Part shown: positions 1 to 8,386 of the stretch, in pieces
Layout of the letters: each line of letters starts with the position of its first letter
How positions within the stretch are numbered: position 1 is the first letter of the stretch
NCBI RefSeq assembly: GCF_000720635.1
Contig: NZ_JOCF01000002.1
Location: 1-64,000 of the forward strand
Source of the DNA: Streptomyces sp. NRRL WC-3742
Lineage (GTDB): Bacteria > Actinomycetota > Actinomycetes > Streptomycetales > Streptomycetaceae
Length of the DNA stretch: 64,000 nucleotides
Reading direction: 5' to 3'
Position numbers and translations under genes: made by a program
The notes under the pieces: model-generated
What the model was told of the DNA's origin: nothing
What the model saw: only the letters and a program-made list of their open reading frames with translations
Database searches by the model: none

Positions 1-436
1 CTGATGCCCTCGCGCCCTACCCTCTGTCCCTTGGCGGGAGCCCTTTTCCCTTCCCAAGGCCCGCCACATCTCGGCGGGACCCTCCTTTTCGGGCCGGCCG
101 GTCCCAGCACGCGGCCATCGCGCGCTCATTCACTGGCGTCGTCGCGCTCCCGCGCGACCGCGCTCCCGCATCCCTTGGCGCCCACGCTCCCGCGTGCCCT
201 GATGCCCTCGCGCCCTACCCTCTGTCCCTCGGCGGGAGCCCTTCTCCCTTCCCGGGGCCCGCCCCTTCTGGGCGGGCCGCTCCTTTTGGCGCGGCCCTCT
301 GTCCCCGGCCCGCTTCTCGGGCCTGCGCTCGCGTTGCGGCGCTTCGCTCCCGCCTCTCCTATCCCTGTCTTCCCTGCGCCGCCTTTCCAGCGGGCCTGTC
401 TTGAATCCGCCCTCGCTCCTGCGGGCCAGGGGCCGG
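1..436. repeat. Non-coding stretch with two direct copies of a ~100-bp hairpin unit
   Basis: No gene is supported here. A unit beginning CTGATGCCCTCGCGCCC starts at 1 and again at 199 (198-bp offset) and stays recognisably similar for about 100 bp. Each copy contains a GC stem-loop (arms 60-65/73-78 in copy 1; 256-264/270-278, nine perfect pairs, in copy 2) followed by a CTCCTTTT run. That is the look of a rho-independent terminator on the plus strand, possibly serving a gene left of the window. Copy 2 has the cleaner hairpin. The remainder is C-rich low-complexity sequence downstream of the minus-strand response regulator. Confidence 0.6.
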
Positions 437-1132
437 CTACCGGTTGCCGACCGCCTGTTCCCACACCCAGGCCGCGATGCCCACCCGGTTACGGGCACCG
501 AGCTTGCGCTGGATGTTGGCGAGGTGGTTCTTCACCGTCCCTGGTGAGATGAACAACCCGGTGCCGATCTCGGCGTTGGTCGCGCCGTCGGCCACCAGCT
601 CAGCGATCTCCCTTTCTCTCGCGGTCAGTTCCTCCTCCGGGCCGGCTATCAAGGGCCCGGTCACAGCGGGACCCATGCCTGCCCCGGGCCGAGCGTCCTT
701 CTCCGTCACCGCCATGTGCCGCAGCAGCCGCACCGTGACCTGCGGGCTGATCAACGCATCCCCGGCCATCGCCGCTCGGACCGCCTCGATCAGCAGCACC
801 GGCCCCGAACGCTTGAGCAGGAACCCCGCCGCACCGTGCCGTAGAGCGGTGTGCACGTACTCGTCCAGGTCGAAGGTCGTCACCACGACGACCTTGCACT
901 GGCCCTCCAACTGCCGCGTCACCTCCAACCCGTCGAGCTTCGGCATCCGGATGTCCGCGAGCACCACATCGGGTTTCAGCCGCTTCGCCTCCTGCACCGC
1001 CGTCTCCCCGTCCGCCGCCTCCGCCACCACCGTCATGTCCGGTTGGGCGTCCAGCATCATCCGGAACGCGCTGCGGACATCCGCCTGGTCGTCGGCGATC
1101 AGGACTCGGATCGGCCCCACACCAGTCCTCAT
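437..1132 (-). CDS. Response regulator, NarL/FixJ family
   Basis: A 231-residue two-domain regulator. The N-terminal receiver domain shows the acidic pocket (D14, D15) and phosphoacceptor D60 in the segment VVLADIRMP; a TTFDLDEY segment follows and the conserved switch lysine lies in GFLLKRS. The C-terminal LuxR-type helix-turn-helix starts near LTAREREIAELVADG and includes ISPGTVKNHLANI. Its ATG overlaps the stop of the upstream sensor kinase by 4 bp (ATGA), so the pair should be translationally coupled and co-transcribed. It is probably phosphorylated by that kinase. The duplicated palindromes upstream of the pair are candidate targets, which is inference only. Confidence 0.93.
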   Translation of the reverse strand: MRTGVGPIRVLIADDQADVRSAFRMMLDAQPDMTVVAEAADGETAVQEAKRLKPDVVLADIRMPKLDGLEVTRQLEGQCKVVVVTTFDLDEYVHTALRHGAAGFLLKRSGPVLLIEAVRAAMAGDALISPQVTVRLLRHMAVTEKDARPGAGMGPAVTGPLIAGPEEELTAREREIAELVADGATNAEIGTGLFISPGTVKNHLANIQRKLGARNRVGIAAWVWEQAVGNR

Positions 1133-2250
1133 ACGTGCGTCTCCCTGCTACTCGCCTGATCTTGCTTCTGCGCCGGCCGCTCCCGGCCGCGGCGGGCTGC
1201 GCCCTCCATGGGGAGGGAGACCGAGACCCGCCAGGAGTCCCGCTCGTGCGGGCCGGCTTCGAGTGATCCCCCGAGGGCCTCCACCCGGGCCGTCAGCCCT
1301 GGCAGTCCGCTCCCGCCTCCCCGGCGTGGTCGCTCCGGGGCCTGGTCACGGCCGTCGTTGGTCACGGTCAGCTCCAGCCAGCCGCCCGTGTGCCGGGCCC
1401 GGACCTCCACGGTTCGGGCGACCGGGGCGTGCCGCCTGACGTTGGTCAGCGCCTCGACGACGATCCGGTGGACCGTCCCCTCGACCTCCCGGGGCACCGG
1501 TTCGTCCGGCAGCTCCAGTCGGACTTCGGTGCCGCCCGCCGCCGTGAACTGCTCGGCCAACTGGACGAGTTCGGCCAGACCGGGCTGCGGGCCGCGGTCG
1601 GCGCCGTCCTCGGTGCGCAGCAGCTGGACCGTCCGGTCCAGCGAGGCCAGGGCCCGCTGCCCGGCCTGCTCTATCCGCTCGAACATCTCGACCGCGCGGG
1701 CGGGGTCGATCGCCGCCAGGTAGGCCCCGGCCTGGGCCTGGGCGACCATGCCGCTCACGTCGTGGGCCACGAAGTCGTGGAGGTCGTGGGCCAGTTCGAG
1801 CCGCTGGGACCGCTTGGCCTCGGCCACCGCGCGGTGCCGGGCCTCCTCCAGGCCGCGCAGGTAGAGCCCGATGAGGATGGCCGGCAGCGACAGGAGGGAC
1901 CCGAACCCGAAGAGGTCGAGCGCGTCGAGCGGCCCGTCGGCCAGGCCGAACCGGGAGGGCCAGAGCGCCACCGAGCCGCAGGCCGTCCAGACCGCCAGAG
2001 CGCAGCGCAACCCCTCCTCCGCCCGCAGGGTGAGGACCACCAGGAGTAGCAGGCCGGCCACCTCGGCCAGGCCGACCGCGCCCGGCCACCGCTGCGACTC
2101 CGACCAGCGGCCGGCGATCCAGACGCAGATCGTGACCACTGCGGAGACTGCGCCGAGCGTGGCCGTGACGGCCGTCATGCCGTATCGCTTGCTCGCCGGA
2201 CGGGCGAGCAGCAGCAGGAGCGGAAGAACTGCCGACAGGATCTGAGACAT
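1129..2250 (-). CDS. Sensor histidine kinase of a NarL-type two-component system
   Basis: About 373 residues. The N-terminal half has several hydrophobic membrane segments with no obvious extracytoplasmic sensor domain. A HisKA_3 dimerisation/phosphoacceptor region follows with the motif LAHDLHDFVAHDVSGM near residue 160, then a HATPase_c domain with an N-box (ALTNVRRHA) and a glycine box (GSGLPGLTARVEALGG). I chose the ATG at 2250 because GAGAGG sits 8 nt before it; a GTG 9 nt further upstream is the alternative. The gene is first in a two-gene operon with the response regulator, and its promoter region contains the repeated palindromes. Confidence 0.9.
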   Translation of the reverse strand: MSQILSAVLPLLLLLARPASKRYGMTAVTATLGAVSAVVTICVWIAGRWSESQRWPGAVGLAEVAGLLLLVVLTLRAEEGLRCALAVWTACGSVALWPSRFGLADGPLDALDLFGFGSLLSLPAILIGLYLRGLEEARHRAVAEAKRSQRLELAHDLHDFVAHDVSGMVAQAQAGAYLAAIDPARAVEMFERIEQAGQRALASLDRTVQLLRTEDGADRGPQPGLAELVQLAEQFTAAGGTEVRLELPDEPVPREVEGTVHRIVVEALTNVRRHAPVARTVEVRARHTGGWLELTVTNDGRDQAPERPRRGGGSGLPGLTARVEALGGSLEAGPHERDSWRVSVSLPMEGAARRGRERPAQKQDQASSRETHV

Positions 2251-2307
2251 GGTCACCACCTCTCTTCGTGTGCCGACAGATTACGACAGGCGTGAGGCGG
2301 TCCGCTT

Positions 2308-2568
2308 GTGCCGATCGGCATATTTCACAGGGGTGTTGAGCTGGGGTGATGGGCCGATCGGCACTGCCGGGAGGCTCTGGGCGGCGGCCGGTCTCGAGTC
2401 CTCGCGCCGGAACGCGGTGGCCGGCTCGGGAGGGGGTTCGGCCCGCGCGTGGCAGGACCACCCCTTCACGTCCTGTCGGCACACGCTACGCCGGTCTTGA
2501 GGCTGCTCCATGTGCCGATCGGCATATTCCGAGGGCTGGTTGAGCAGCGGGAACAGCCCGATCGGCAC
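2308..2568. promoter_or_regulatory. Duplicated palindromic operator-like unit between divergent genes
   Basis: The gap between the kinase gene and the plus-strand membrane protein carries the perfect 12-bp palindrome TGCCGATCGGCA at 2309-2320 and 2513-2524. Each is followed, centre to centre, exactly 43 bp later by a related palindrome (GCCGATCGGC at 2353-2362; core CCGATCGG at 2558-2565). Within each unit the outer sequences GTGCCGATCGGC and GCCGATCGGCAC are also mutual inverted repeats. The whole ~60-bp unit is therefore present twice, 204 bp apart. This suits cooperative binding by a dimeric regulator, most simply the adjacent NarL-type protein, or a pair of RNA hairpins. No experiment supports either reading. 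Confidence 0.6.
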
Positions 2569-2648
2569 TGCCGAGGGAGCCTGATGAGCGGTCAATCTTT
2601 AGTCGTCGGACCGGCGGAAGGAGCTGGTCCAGGGAGGAGTCCACTGCG

Positions 2649-3227
2649 ATGACGAAGCTCATGATCAAGGCCCGGGCCACTGACCACCTGCGCGGGACCG
2701 CTGCCGAGCTGCAGCCCGCGCCGCGCTGGGTCGAGGTGGCGGCCAGGGCGGCCGCGCTGACCGCCGTGCCCTCGGGGGTGTGGCGGACGTTGTTCGGGTT
2801 CGGTGTTCCGGTCGGTTTCAGCGGTGCCACGCTCGACGCCTTCGCCGAGCACCAGCCGGGTTGGGGAACGGTGTACTGCGTGGTGTTGAGCGCGCTGGCG
2901 GAGACGCTGGCGTTCCTGACCATGGGTCTGGTCCGACCCTGGGGGCAGGTGGTGCCCCGCTGGATACCGGTGCTCGGCGGTCGGCGGGTGCATCCCCTCG
3001 CCGCGATCGTCCCTGCCCTGGCGGGCTCGGTGATACTCACCGCGCTGGGGGCGCTGGCGCTGCTCGGCGGCTGGGCGCACAACATGGCGGATCCGGACTC
3101 GCCGCACGGCCTCGGCGGCGTGGTGATGACCCTGGCCTATCTGCCCCTGGTCTTCTGGGGGCCGCTGCTCGGCATCGTCGCCATCGACTACGCCCGGCGG
3201 GCTCGGCGGCGGCTGCAGCAGCGGTGA
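2649..3227 (+). CDS. Four-helix membrane protein, unknown function
   Basis: 192 residues with about four hydrophobic segments (roughly residues 75-95, 118-138, 152-172 and the C-terminal 165-185 area) and a basic C-terminus ending RRARRRLQQR. A conserved-looking stretch, RPWGQVVPRWIPVLGGRR, sits between helices. GGAGGAG lies about 11 nt before the ATG. It is divergent from the two-component operon across the repeated palindromes, so it may be the regulated target of that system. I do not recognise an enzymatic or transport family; similar proteins occur widely in actinobacteria. The next gene runs tail to tail 15 bp away. Confidence 0.8.
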   Translation: MTKLMIKARATDHLRGTAAELQPAPRWVEVAARAAALTAVPSGVWRTLFGFGVPVGFSGATLDAFAEHQPGWGTVYCVVLSALAETLAFLTMGLVRPWGQVVPRWIPVLGGRRVHPLAAIVPALAGSVILTALGALALLGGWAHNMADPDSPHGLGGVVMTLAYLPLVFWGPLLGIVAIDYARRARRRLQQR

Positions 3228-3242
3228 CGGCGGTCTCGAGGG

Positions 3243-4214
3243 TCAGGCGGGGACGGACGCCGGTGCCGGCTCGGCCCCGGCTGCGGGGGCCGGGGCTCGG
3301 TCCGGGGCCGGGGCGGTACGGCGGCCCCACTCCGTCGCCACCAGCACCAGCGCCCCGCCGAGCAGTGCGAGCGGTCCCATCCGGTTGCCGGCGATGGTGA
3401 TGCCGAAGACGGCCGCCCAGAGCGGTTCGGTGCCGAGCAGCAGGCTCACCCGGGACGGCGAGGTTGCGCGCACGGCCCAGGTCTGAACGAAGAAGGCGAA
3501 GAGCGTGCAGAACAGGGAGAGGTGGAGCAGCCAGGCCCACTGGCCGGGTCCGTACGAGCGGGCGAGGGTCCAGGGAGCGGGCCCGGCAGACAGGGCGACG
3601 ACGGCGAACACGGAGGTTGCGGTCGCGAGTTGGACCCAGGTGATGGCGAGCGTGTCGGTGGCGCGGACGGCCCTGACCCGGGCCGTGGCGAGGACGTATG
3701 CCGAGCGGACGAGGGCGGCGCCCAGGATCAGCAGGTCGCCGAGGGTGGGCGGGCGCAGCCCGCCGTCCCCGGTCAGGAGGGCCACGCCGAGGACGGCGAG
3801 CCCGGCCGCCGCGAGGAAGGCGCGTGGTGGTGGGGTGCGGCGCAGGGCGCTCTCTCCGAGCGGGGTGAGCACCATCGCGAGGCTGATGATGAGCCCCGCG
3901 TTGGTGGCGGAGGTTTGCACCGCGCCGTAGGTCTCGAGCAGGAAGATTCCGCTGAGGCCGAGGCCCAGGCCGACGCCGCCGAGCCATTCGGCCCGGGTGA
4001 GGCGGCGCAGTGCGGGCCAGGCGACGGCGCCGAGGAGAGGCAGCACCAGGCCGAACCGCAGGACGAGCATCGCCACCACCGTCCCGGGCTCGGCGACGCG
4101 TTGGACCGCGAGGAAGCTCGACCCCCACACGACCGCCACGAGGAGGACGGGCAGGTCGCGCAGCATCGACGAGGACGACGAGGACGACGAGGGCACGGAC
4201 AGGGAGGCAGGCAT
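3243..4214 (-). CDS. EamA/DMT-family transporter
   Basis: 323 residues from the chosen start, with about ten short transmembrane helices arranged as two EamA repeats. The first repeat begins LLVAVVWGSSFLAVQ and the second around DTLAITWVQLATATSVF; the segment LLLGTEPLWAAVFG is typical of the second half of the drug/metabolite transporter superfamily. Such proteins usually export metabolites or amino acids, but the substrate cannot be told. The ATG at 4214 was chosen because GGAGGG precedes it by about 10 nt; the open frame continues upstream without family resemblance. A serine tract just after the start comes from a GAC/GAG-rich microsatellite near 4167-4191. Confidence 0.87.
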   Translation of the reverse strand: MPASLSVPSSSSSSSSMLRDLPVLLVAVVWGSSFLAVQRVAEPGTVVAMLVLRFGLVLPLLGAVAWPALRRLTRAEWLGGVGLGLGLSGIFLLETYGAVQTSATNAGLIISLAMVLTPLGESALRRTPPPRAFLAAAGLAVLGVALLTGDGGLRPPTLGDLLILGAALVRSAYVLATARVRAVRATDTLAITWVQLATATSVFAVVALSAGPAPWTLARSYGPGQWAWLLHLSLFCTLFAFFVQTWAVRATSPSRVSLLLGTEPLWAAVFGITIAGNRMGPLALLGGALVLVATEWGRRTAPAPDRAPAPAAGAEPAPASVPA

Positions 4215-4773
4215 GAGGAAGAACCCTCCGAGCGGACGGAACCGGCGGGCGCGAGTACCGTACGGCGTCGGACGGACCCAGATGTCGGGCGGGAGGCCCG
4301 GTGGGGAGCGGGGCGGAGCGTGGAGTCGGGGTGCGCCATCTTCGCGCATGGGCCCGCCGGTGATCAATGCCCATTCCGGGCCGCTGCGGGTCAGGCAGCG
4401 GGCCGACCGTTCGCCTCGGCACTCCGTGAGGCTTCGGCAGGGGTGGCGGGCCTGAGGAGCGGGCGCGTCCGGTGAGGGGCGGGCAGGGCTGGACGGCGCC
4501 GGGCCGAGACGGGCGGCACCGGGCAGGACCGGCATCGCCGGGACGGGGCGCCGTTGGAGGGGACGGCGCCGCGCCCGGTGACGGCGGGTGGTGGTCGCTG
4601 CTGCGGCCGGAGCAGCGGCCGCCGTCCACCGGGAAGCCCACCGGGCGCTCCGGGCGCTCCGGGCAATCGGTTCACCAAGAGGCCCGTCCGGCCCTCTACC
4701 GGAGGATCATCCGGCCGTGGATGATGCCTCCATGACAATCCAGCCGTCCACCACCCCACGGAAGGCCCGTCAC
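4215..4773. other. Intergenic region, no supported gene
   Basis: This 559-bp gap separates the divergent EamA and cyclophilin genes and should hold both promoters. An open frame in phase with cyclophilin extends back to 4588 but encodes Ala/Arg-rich sequence without family resemblance, so I treat it as non-coding. Short GGGCGCTCC duplications occur around 4645-4665. I see no clear -10/-35 pair. Confidence 0.5.
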
Positions 4774-5439
4774 ATGAAGCGCAAGCACTGGGCAGTGGTC
4801 GCAGTCGCCACTGTGCTCCCGCTCGCCGTGAGCACCGGTACGGCCGTCGCGGACGCACCCCGGTCCGCGGGCGCGCCCACCGCCTGTACCTACACGCCTG
4901 CCGTGCCCGCCGACAACTTCAAGGGCATCCCCGTCTTCGACCCCGAGGAGGCCGCGGAGCCGTACCACGCGACGCTGAGGACGAGCCAGGGTGCGATCAC
5001 CTTCGAGGCCCTGACGGACAAGGCGCCGTGCACCACCTTCTCGTTCCGATTCCTGGCCGAGAACGACTACTTCGACCGCACCCACTGCCACCGCCTCACC
5101 ACCCAGCGGCTGTTCGTGCTGCAGTGCGGGGACCCGACCGGGACGGGCAGCGGCGGCCCCGGCTACTCGTTCCCGGACGAGAACCTGACCGGCGCCACCT
5201 ACCCGGCCGGCACGGTCGCGATGGCCAACGCCGGCCCGAACACCAACGGAAGCCAGTTCTTCTTCGTCTGGAAGGACACCAAACTCTCCCCTGCCTACAC
5301 CCCGTTCGGCCGGGTCACGGCCGGACTGGACGTCCTGCAGAAGATCGCCGCCGGCGGCGAGGACGACCAGAACAACCCCGGCGACGGCTTCCCCAACCTG
5401 CCCGTGAACATCCGCCACGTGAAGATCCGCACCAACTGA
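4774..5439 (+). CDS. Secreted cyclophilin-type peptidyl-prolyl isomerase
   Basis: 221 residues. The N-terminus MKRKHWAVVAVATVLPLAV followed by an AVADA cleavage-type site is a Sec signal peptide, so the product is exported. The cyclophilin core is recognisable: FDRTHCHRL carries the catalytic arginine, then LQCGDPTGTGSGGPGY, then MANAGPNTNGSQFFF. Cyclophilins catalyse cis/trans isomerisation of prolyl bonds and assist protein folding, here outside the cytoplasm. The ATG at 4774 is preferred because the signal peptide begins there and GGAAGG lies upstream; an in-phase ATG at 4732 is the alternative. Confidence 0.92.
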   Translation: MKRKHWAVVAVATVLPLAVSTGTAVADAPRSAGAPTACTYTPAVPADNFKGIPVFDPEEAAEPYHATLRTSQGAITFEALTDKAPCTTFSFRFLAENDYFDRTHCHRLTTQRLFVLQCGDPTGTGSGGPGYSFPDENLTGATYPAGTVAMANAGPNTNGSQFFFVWKDTKLSPAYTPFGRVTAGLDVLQKIAAGGEDDQNNPGDGFPNLPVNIRHVKIRTN

Positions 5440-5606
5440 CGCGTCGCGGCCGACCGGAGCCGCAGCCCGGCACCCCGCCCCCGGTGCCGCGGCACCGCGG
5501 CTCACCGACACCGCGGCTCACCGGCACCGCGGCACACCGGCCGCCCTCTGACCGCCGCTCCCGTACGGTGGCAGCACCGACCACACCGCACGGGAGCAGC
5601 GTTCGC

Positions 5607-5936
5607 ATGGACAGCCGGATCTGGGAGAGCGTCGACCACATGGTCGCCTGGCTCGACGAGGAGAGTACGCAGTCACCCCAGGAGGAGCGCCTGTTGCGGC
5701 TCCTCAAGCTCTCGGAGGAGGTGGGAGAGGTCGGTGCGGCGGTGATCGGTGCGACGGGCCAGAACCCGCGCAAGGGTGTCACCCACACCTGGGAGGACGT
5801 CCAGCACGAGCTCTGCGACGTCGTGTTCACCGCGCTGGTCGCGCTGCGGACGCTGACTCCCGACGCGGCCCGGGTGTTCGCCGAGCGCCTGGCCTACGTC
5901 GAACGGCGCTCGGCCGCCTCCCGCGACACCGCGTAG
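5607..5936 (+). CDS. MazG-like nucleotide pyrophosphohydrolase
   Basis: 109 residues, one all-helical MazG-type domain. The metal-binding pattern is visible as KLSEEVGEV (EExxE) and HELCDVVFTAL (ExxD). Small MazG-like proteins hydrolyse nucleoside triphosphates to monophosphate and pyrophosphate, usually as house-cleaning enzymes; the preferred nucleotide is unknown here. The ATG at 5607 starts the family-like sequence and follows a GGGAGCAG motif. The 160 bp before it contain three or four degenerate CACCGCGGCTCACCGG repeats (about 5490-5545). Confidence 0.85.
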   Translation: MDSRIWESVDHMVAWLDEESTQSPQEERLLRLLKLSEEVGEVGAAVIGATGQNPRKGVTHTWEDVQHELCDVVFTALVALRTLTPDAARVFAERLAYVERRSAASRDTA

Positions 5937-5963
5937 CCCACGCCCGAGGGCGCCCCACAGAGC

Positions 5964-5996
5964 GCGGGCCTGCCGACCAGGAACCGGCGGGCCCGC
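5964..5996. terminator. Hairpin between convergent genes
   Basis: Arms 5964-5975 and 5985-5996 pair over 12 positions with one G-T wobble and a 9-nt loop. It lies between the ends of the MazG-like gene (plus) and the flavoprotein gene (minus) and could stop transcription from both sides. No strong T-run, which is usual in this GC range. Confidence 0.55.
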
Positions 5997-6054
5997 CCCT
6001 CCCCGTCCGACGACCGTCCGAGGACCAGTCGATGACCCGCCGACGACCGACCGC

Positions 6055-7383
6055 CTAGGCGTTCGGCGCGACCTTCGCCAGGCCGTTGATGATGCGGTCC
6101 ATCGCGTCGCCGCCCTGCGGGTCGGTGAGGTTGGCGAGCAGCTTGAGGGTGAAGCGCATCAGCATCGGGTGGGTGAGCCCGCGCTGGGCGGCGAGCTGCA
6201 TGACCTTCGGGTTGCCGATGAGCTTCACGAAGGCGCGGCCCATCGTGTAGTAGCCGCCGTACACGTCCTTGAGGATGCGCGGGTACGCCTGCAGGGCGCG
6301 CTCGCGTCCGGTGGCGGTGACCCGGGCGTGGGCCTGCACGATGACCCCGGCGGCGATCTGGCCGGATTCCATCGCGTAGGCGATGCCCTCGCCGTTGAAC
6401 GGGTTGACCATGCCGCCGGCGTCGCCGACGAGCAGCAGTCCGCGGGTGTAGTGCGGCTGCCGGTTGAAGGCCATCGGCAGGGCGGCGCCACGGATCGGGT
6501 CGGTCATGTTCTCGGGCGTGTAGCCCCACTCCTCGGGCATGCCGGCGCACCACGCCTTGAGGACCTCGCGCCAGTCGAGTTCGCCGAAGGCGGGCGAGGA
6601 GTTGAGGATGCCGAGGCCGACGTTGGAGGTGCCGTCGCCCATACCGAAGACCCACCCGTACCCGGGCAGCAGCTTGCGCTGGCCGCCACGGGTGTCCCAC
6701 AGCTCCAGCCAGGACTCCAGGTAGTCGTCGTCGTGCCGGGGCGAGGTGAAGTACGTCCGGTAGGCGACGCCCATCGGCCGGTCCTCGCGGCGGTGCAGGC
6801 CCATGGCGAGGGAGAGCCGGGTCGAGTTGCCGTCGGCGGCGACGACCAGCGGGGCCCGGAAGGTGACGGGCCGCTTCTCGTCACCGAGCTTGGCGGTGAC
6901 GCCGACGATCCGCCCGGTGCGCTCGTCCAAAACCGGCCCGCTGACGTTGCAGCGCTCGTAGAGCCGGGCGCCGGCCTTCTCGGCCTGGCGGGCCAGCACC
7001 TCGTCGAAGTCGGCGCGCTTGCGCACCAGGCCGTAATCGGGGAAGGAGGCCAGCTCGGGCCAGTCCAGCTCCAGCCGGACGCCGCCGCCGATGATGCGCA
7101 GGCCCTTGTTGTGCAGCCAGCCGTTCTCGGTGGAGACATCGATGCCCATGTCCACCAGCTGCTTGGTGGCGCGCGGGGTCAGGCCGTCGCCGCAGACCTT
7201 CTCGCGCGGGAAGGCGGTCTTCTCCAGCAGCAGCACGTCCAGCCCGGCCTGTGCGAGGTAGTACGCGGTGGTGGACCCGGCCGGTCCCGCGCCGACCACG
7301 ATCACGTCCGCGGTGCTCTCGACCGCGGCGCCCTCCCCCGAGGCGTCCGGCTTCGTCAGATCGGCTGCTGCGGTCTCGGACAC
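6055..7383 (-). CDS. Geranylgeranyl reductase family FAD-dependent oxidoreductase (likely menaquinone side-chain reductase)
   Basis: 442 residues. The N-terminal FAD-binding Rossmann motif is VIVVGAGPAGSTTAYYLA, followed by EKTAFPREKVCGDGLTPRA, the signature of the geranylgeranyl reductase family; a second FAD motif is LLLVGDAGGMVNPFNGEG. Family members saturate isoprenoid double bonds. Directly beside menG, the most likely substrate is the menaquinone polyprenyl chain, since streptomycetes make partly saturated menaquinones; this is inference from context. The GTG at 7383 was chosen because AGGAGAG precedes it by 8 nt. It lies downstream of menG on the same strand, 117 bp away. Confidence 0.88.
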   Translation of the reverse strand: MSETAAADLTKPDASGEGAAVESTADVIVVGAGPAGSTTAYYLAQAGLDVLLLEKTAFPREKVCGDGLTPRATKQLVDMGIDVSTENGWLHNKGLRIIGGGVRLELDWPELASFPDYGLVRKRADFDEVLARQAEKAGARLYERCNVSGPVLDERTGRIVGVTAKLGDEKRPVTFRAPLVVAADGNSTRLSLAMGLHRREDRPMGVAYRTYFTSPRHDDDYLESWLELWDTRGGQRKLLPGYGWVFGMGDGTSNVGLGILNSSPAFGELDWREVLKAWCAGMPEEWGYTPENMTDPIRGAALPMAFNRQPHYTRGLLLVGDAGGMVNPFNGEGIAYAMESGQIAAGVIVQAHARVTATGRERALQAYPRILKDVYGGYYTMGRAFVKLIGNPKVMQLAAQRGLTHPMLMRFTLKLLANLTDPQGGDAMDRIINGLAKVAPNA

Positions 7384-7500
7384 GGTGGGTACTCTCCTGG
7401 AACTGCGGACGGAACTGCGGCGGGGGCGGACGAACACGGGGCGAACGAAGAACAGCGGGGGAAGGGAAGGGGGGTGTCGCGGGCAGTCTACGGCCGCTCG

Positions 7501-8196
7501 CTAGGCGACCTTGTACGCCCGGTGCACGGCCACGATGCCGCCGGTCAGGTTCCGCCAGGCGACCTTGGACCAGCCGGCCTCCTGCATCAGCGCGGCCAGC
7601 GAGGGCTGGTCGGGCCAGGCGCGGATGGACTCGGCGAGGTAGACGTACGCCTCCGGGTCGCTGCTGACGGCGGTGGCCAGCGGGGGCAGGGCGCGCATCA
7701 GGTACTCGGTGTAGACGGTGCGGAACGGCGTCCAGGTCGGCGTCGAGAACTCGCAGACCACCACCTTGCCGCCGGGCTTGGTGACCCGGAGCATCTCGCG
7801 CAGTCCGGCGACGGTGTCCTGCACGTTGCGCAGCGCGAAGGAGATGGTGACCAGGTCGAAGGTGTCGTCGGCGAAGGGCAGCCGGCCGGCGTCGCCGGCG
7901 GTGAAGGCCAGTTCGGGGTGGCGGCGCTTGCCCTCCGTCAGCATGCCGACGGAGAAGTCGCACGGGACGACCTTGGCCCCGGCCTCGACGAAGGGGATCG
8001 AGGAGGTGGCGGTGCCGGCTCCGAGGTCGAGCACGAGGTCGCCCGGTCCGGCGGACACCGCCTCGGTCACCGCCCGGCGCCAGGCGCGGGCCTGGCCGAG
8101 GGAGAGCACGTCGTTGGTGCGGTCGTACTTGGCTGCGACGTCGTCGAACATCGCGGCGACTTCACGCGGCTGCTTGTCCAGAGAGGCTCGGGTCAC
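7501..8196 (-). CDS. menG: Demethylmenaquinone methyltransferase
   Basis: 231 residues of the UbiE/MenG family, class I SAM-dependent methyltransferase. The SAM-binding motif is [16 protein letters not shown] and the family signatures are [14 protein letters not shown] near the N-terminus and [19 protein letters not shown] with [10 protein letters not shown]. The enzyme C-methylates demethylmenaquinone in the last step of menaquinone synthesis. The GTG at 8196 gives the usual length and N-terminus for actinobacterial homologs. It shares strand and neighbourhood with mqnA, mqnC and the flavoprotein, consistent with a respiratory-quinone region. Confidence 0.93.
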   Translation of the reverse strand: MTRASLDKQPREVAAMFDDVAAKYDRTNDVLSLGQARAWRRAVTEAVSAGPGDLVLDLGAGTATSSIPFVEAGAKVVPCDFSVGMLTEGKRRHPELAFTAGDAGRLPFADDTFDLVTISFALRNVQDTVAGLREMLRVTKPGGKVVVCEFSTPTWTPFRTVYTEYLMRALPPLATAVSSDPEAYVYLAESIRAWPDQPSLAALMQEAGWSKVAWRNLTGGIVAVHRAYKVA

Positions 8197-8255
8197 GACC
8201 CCATTGTTCACCCTGTGACGCGGAGCCCGACCAAGGGGGCACGCCAACGCGGCAC

Positions 8256-8366
8256 ACGAACCGAACGAGCGAAGCAACCCGAACGAGCAAACCGAACGAA
8301 CGAACCGAACGAGCCACGCAAACGAACGACACGCACGAACGACACGAACGAAGCAAGCAGACGAAG
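8256..8366. repeat. AACGA-type degenerate tandem repeat upstream of menG
   Basis: About 110 bp built from variants of CGAACGAA, AACCGAACGAG and ACGAACGACACG, with GAA/CGA spaced at 4-5 bp. It is noticeably less GC-rich than its surroundings and lies between menG and the next membrane protein gene, directly in the menG upstream region. Six-frame reading gives only low-complexity peptides. It may be a replication-slippage tract; effects on menG promoter geometry are possible but unproven. Confidence 0.6.
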
Positions 8367-8386
8367 CGACGGCCGGAGCCCCCGCC

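Noticed and set aside
3037..4641. 534-codon minus-strand frame overlapping the EamA gene
   Set aside because: Alternative frame of the transporter gene region with Pro/Arg-rich product; the EamA frame has ten convincing helices.
8256..8366. AACGA-type repeat considered as a CRISPR array
   Set aside because: Units are far too short and contiguous, with no unique spacers and no cas genes.
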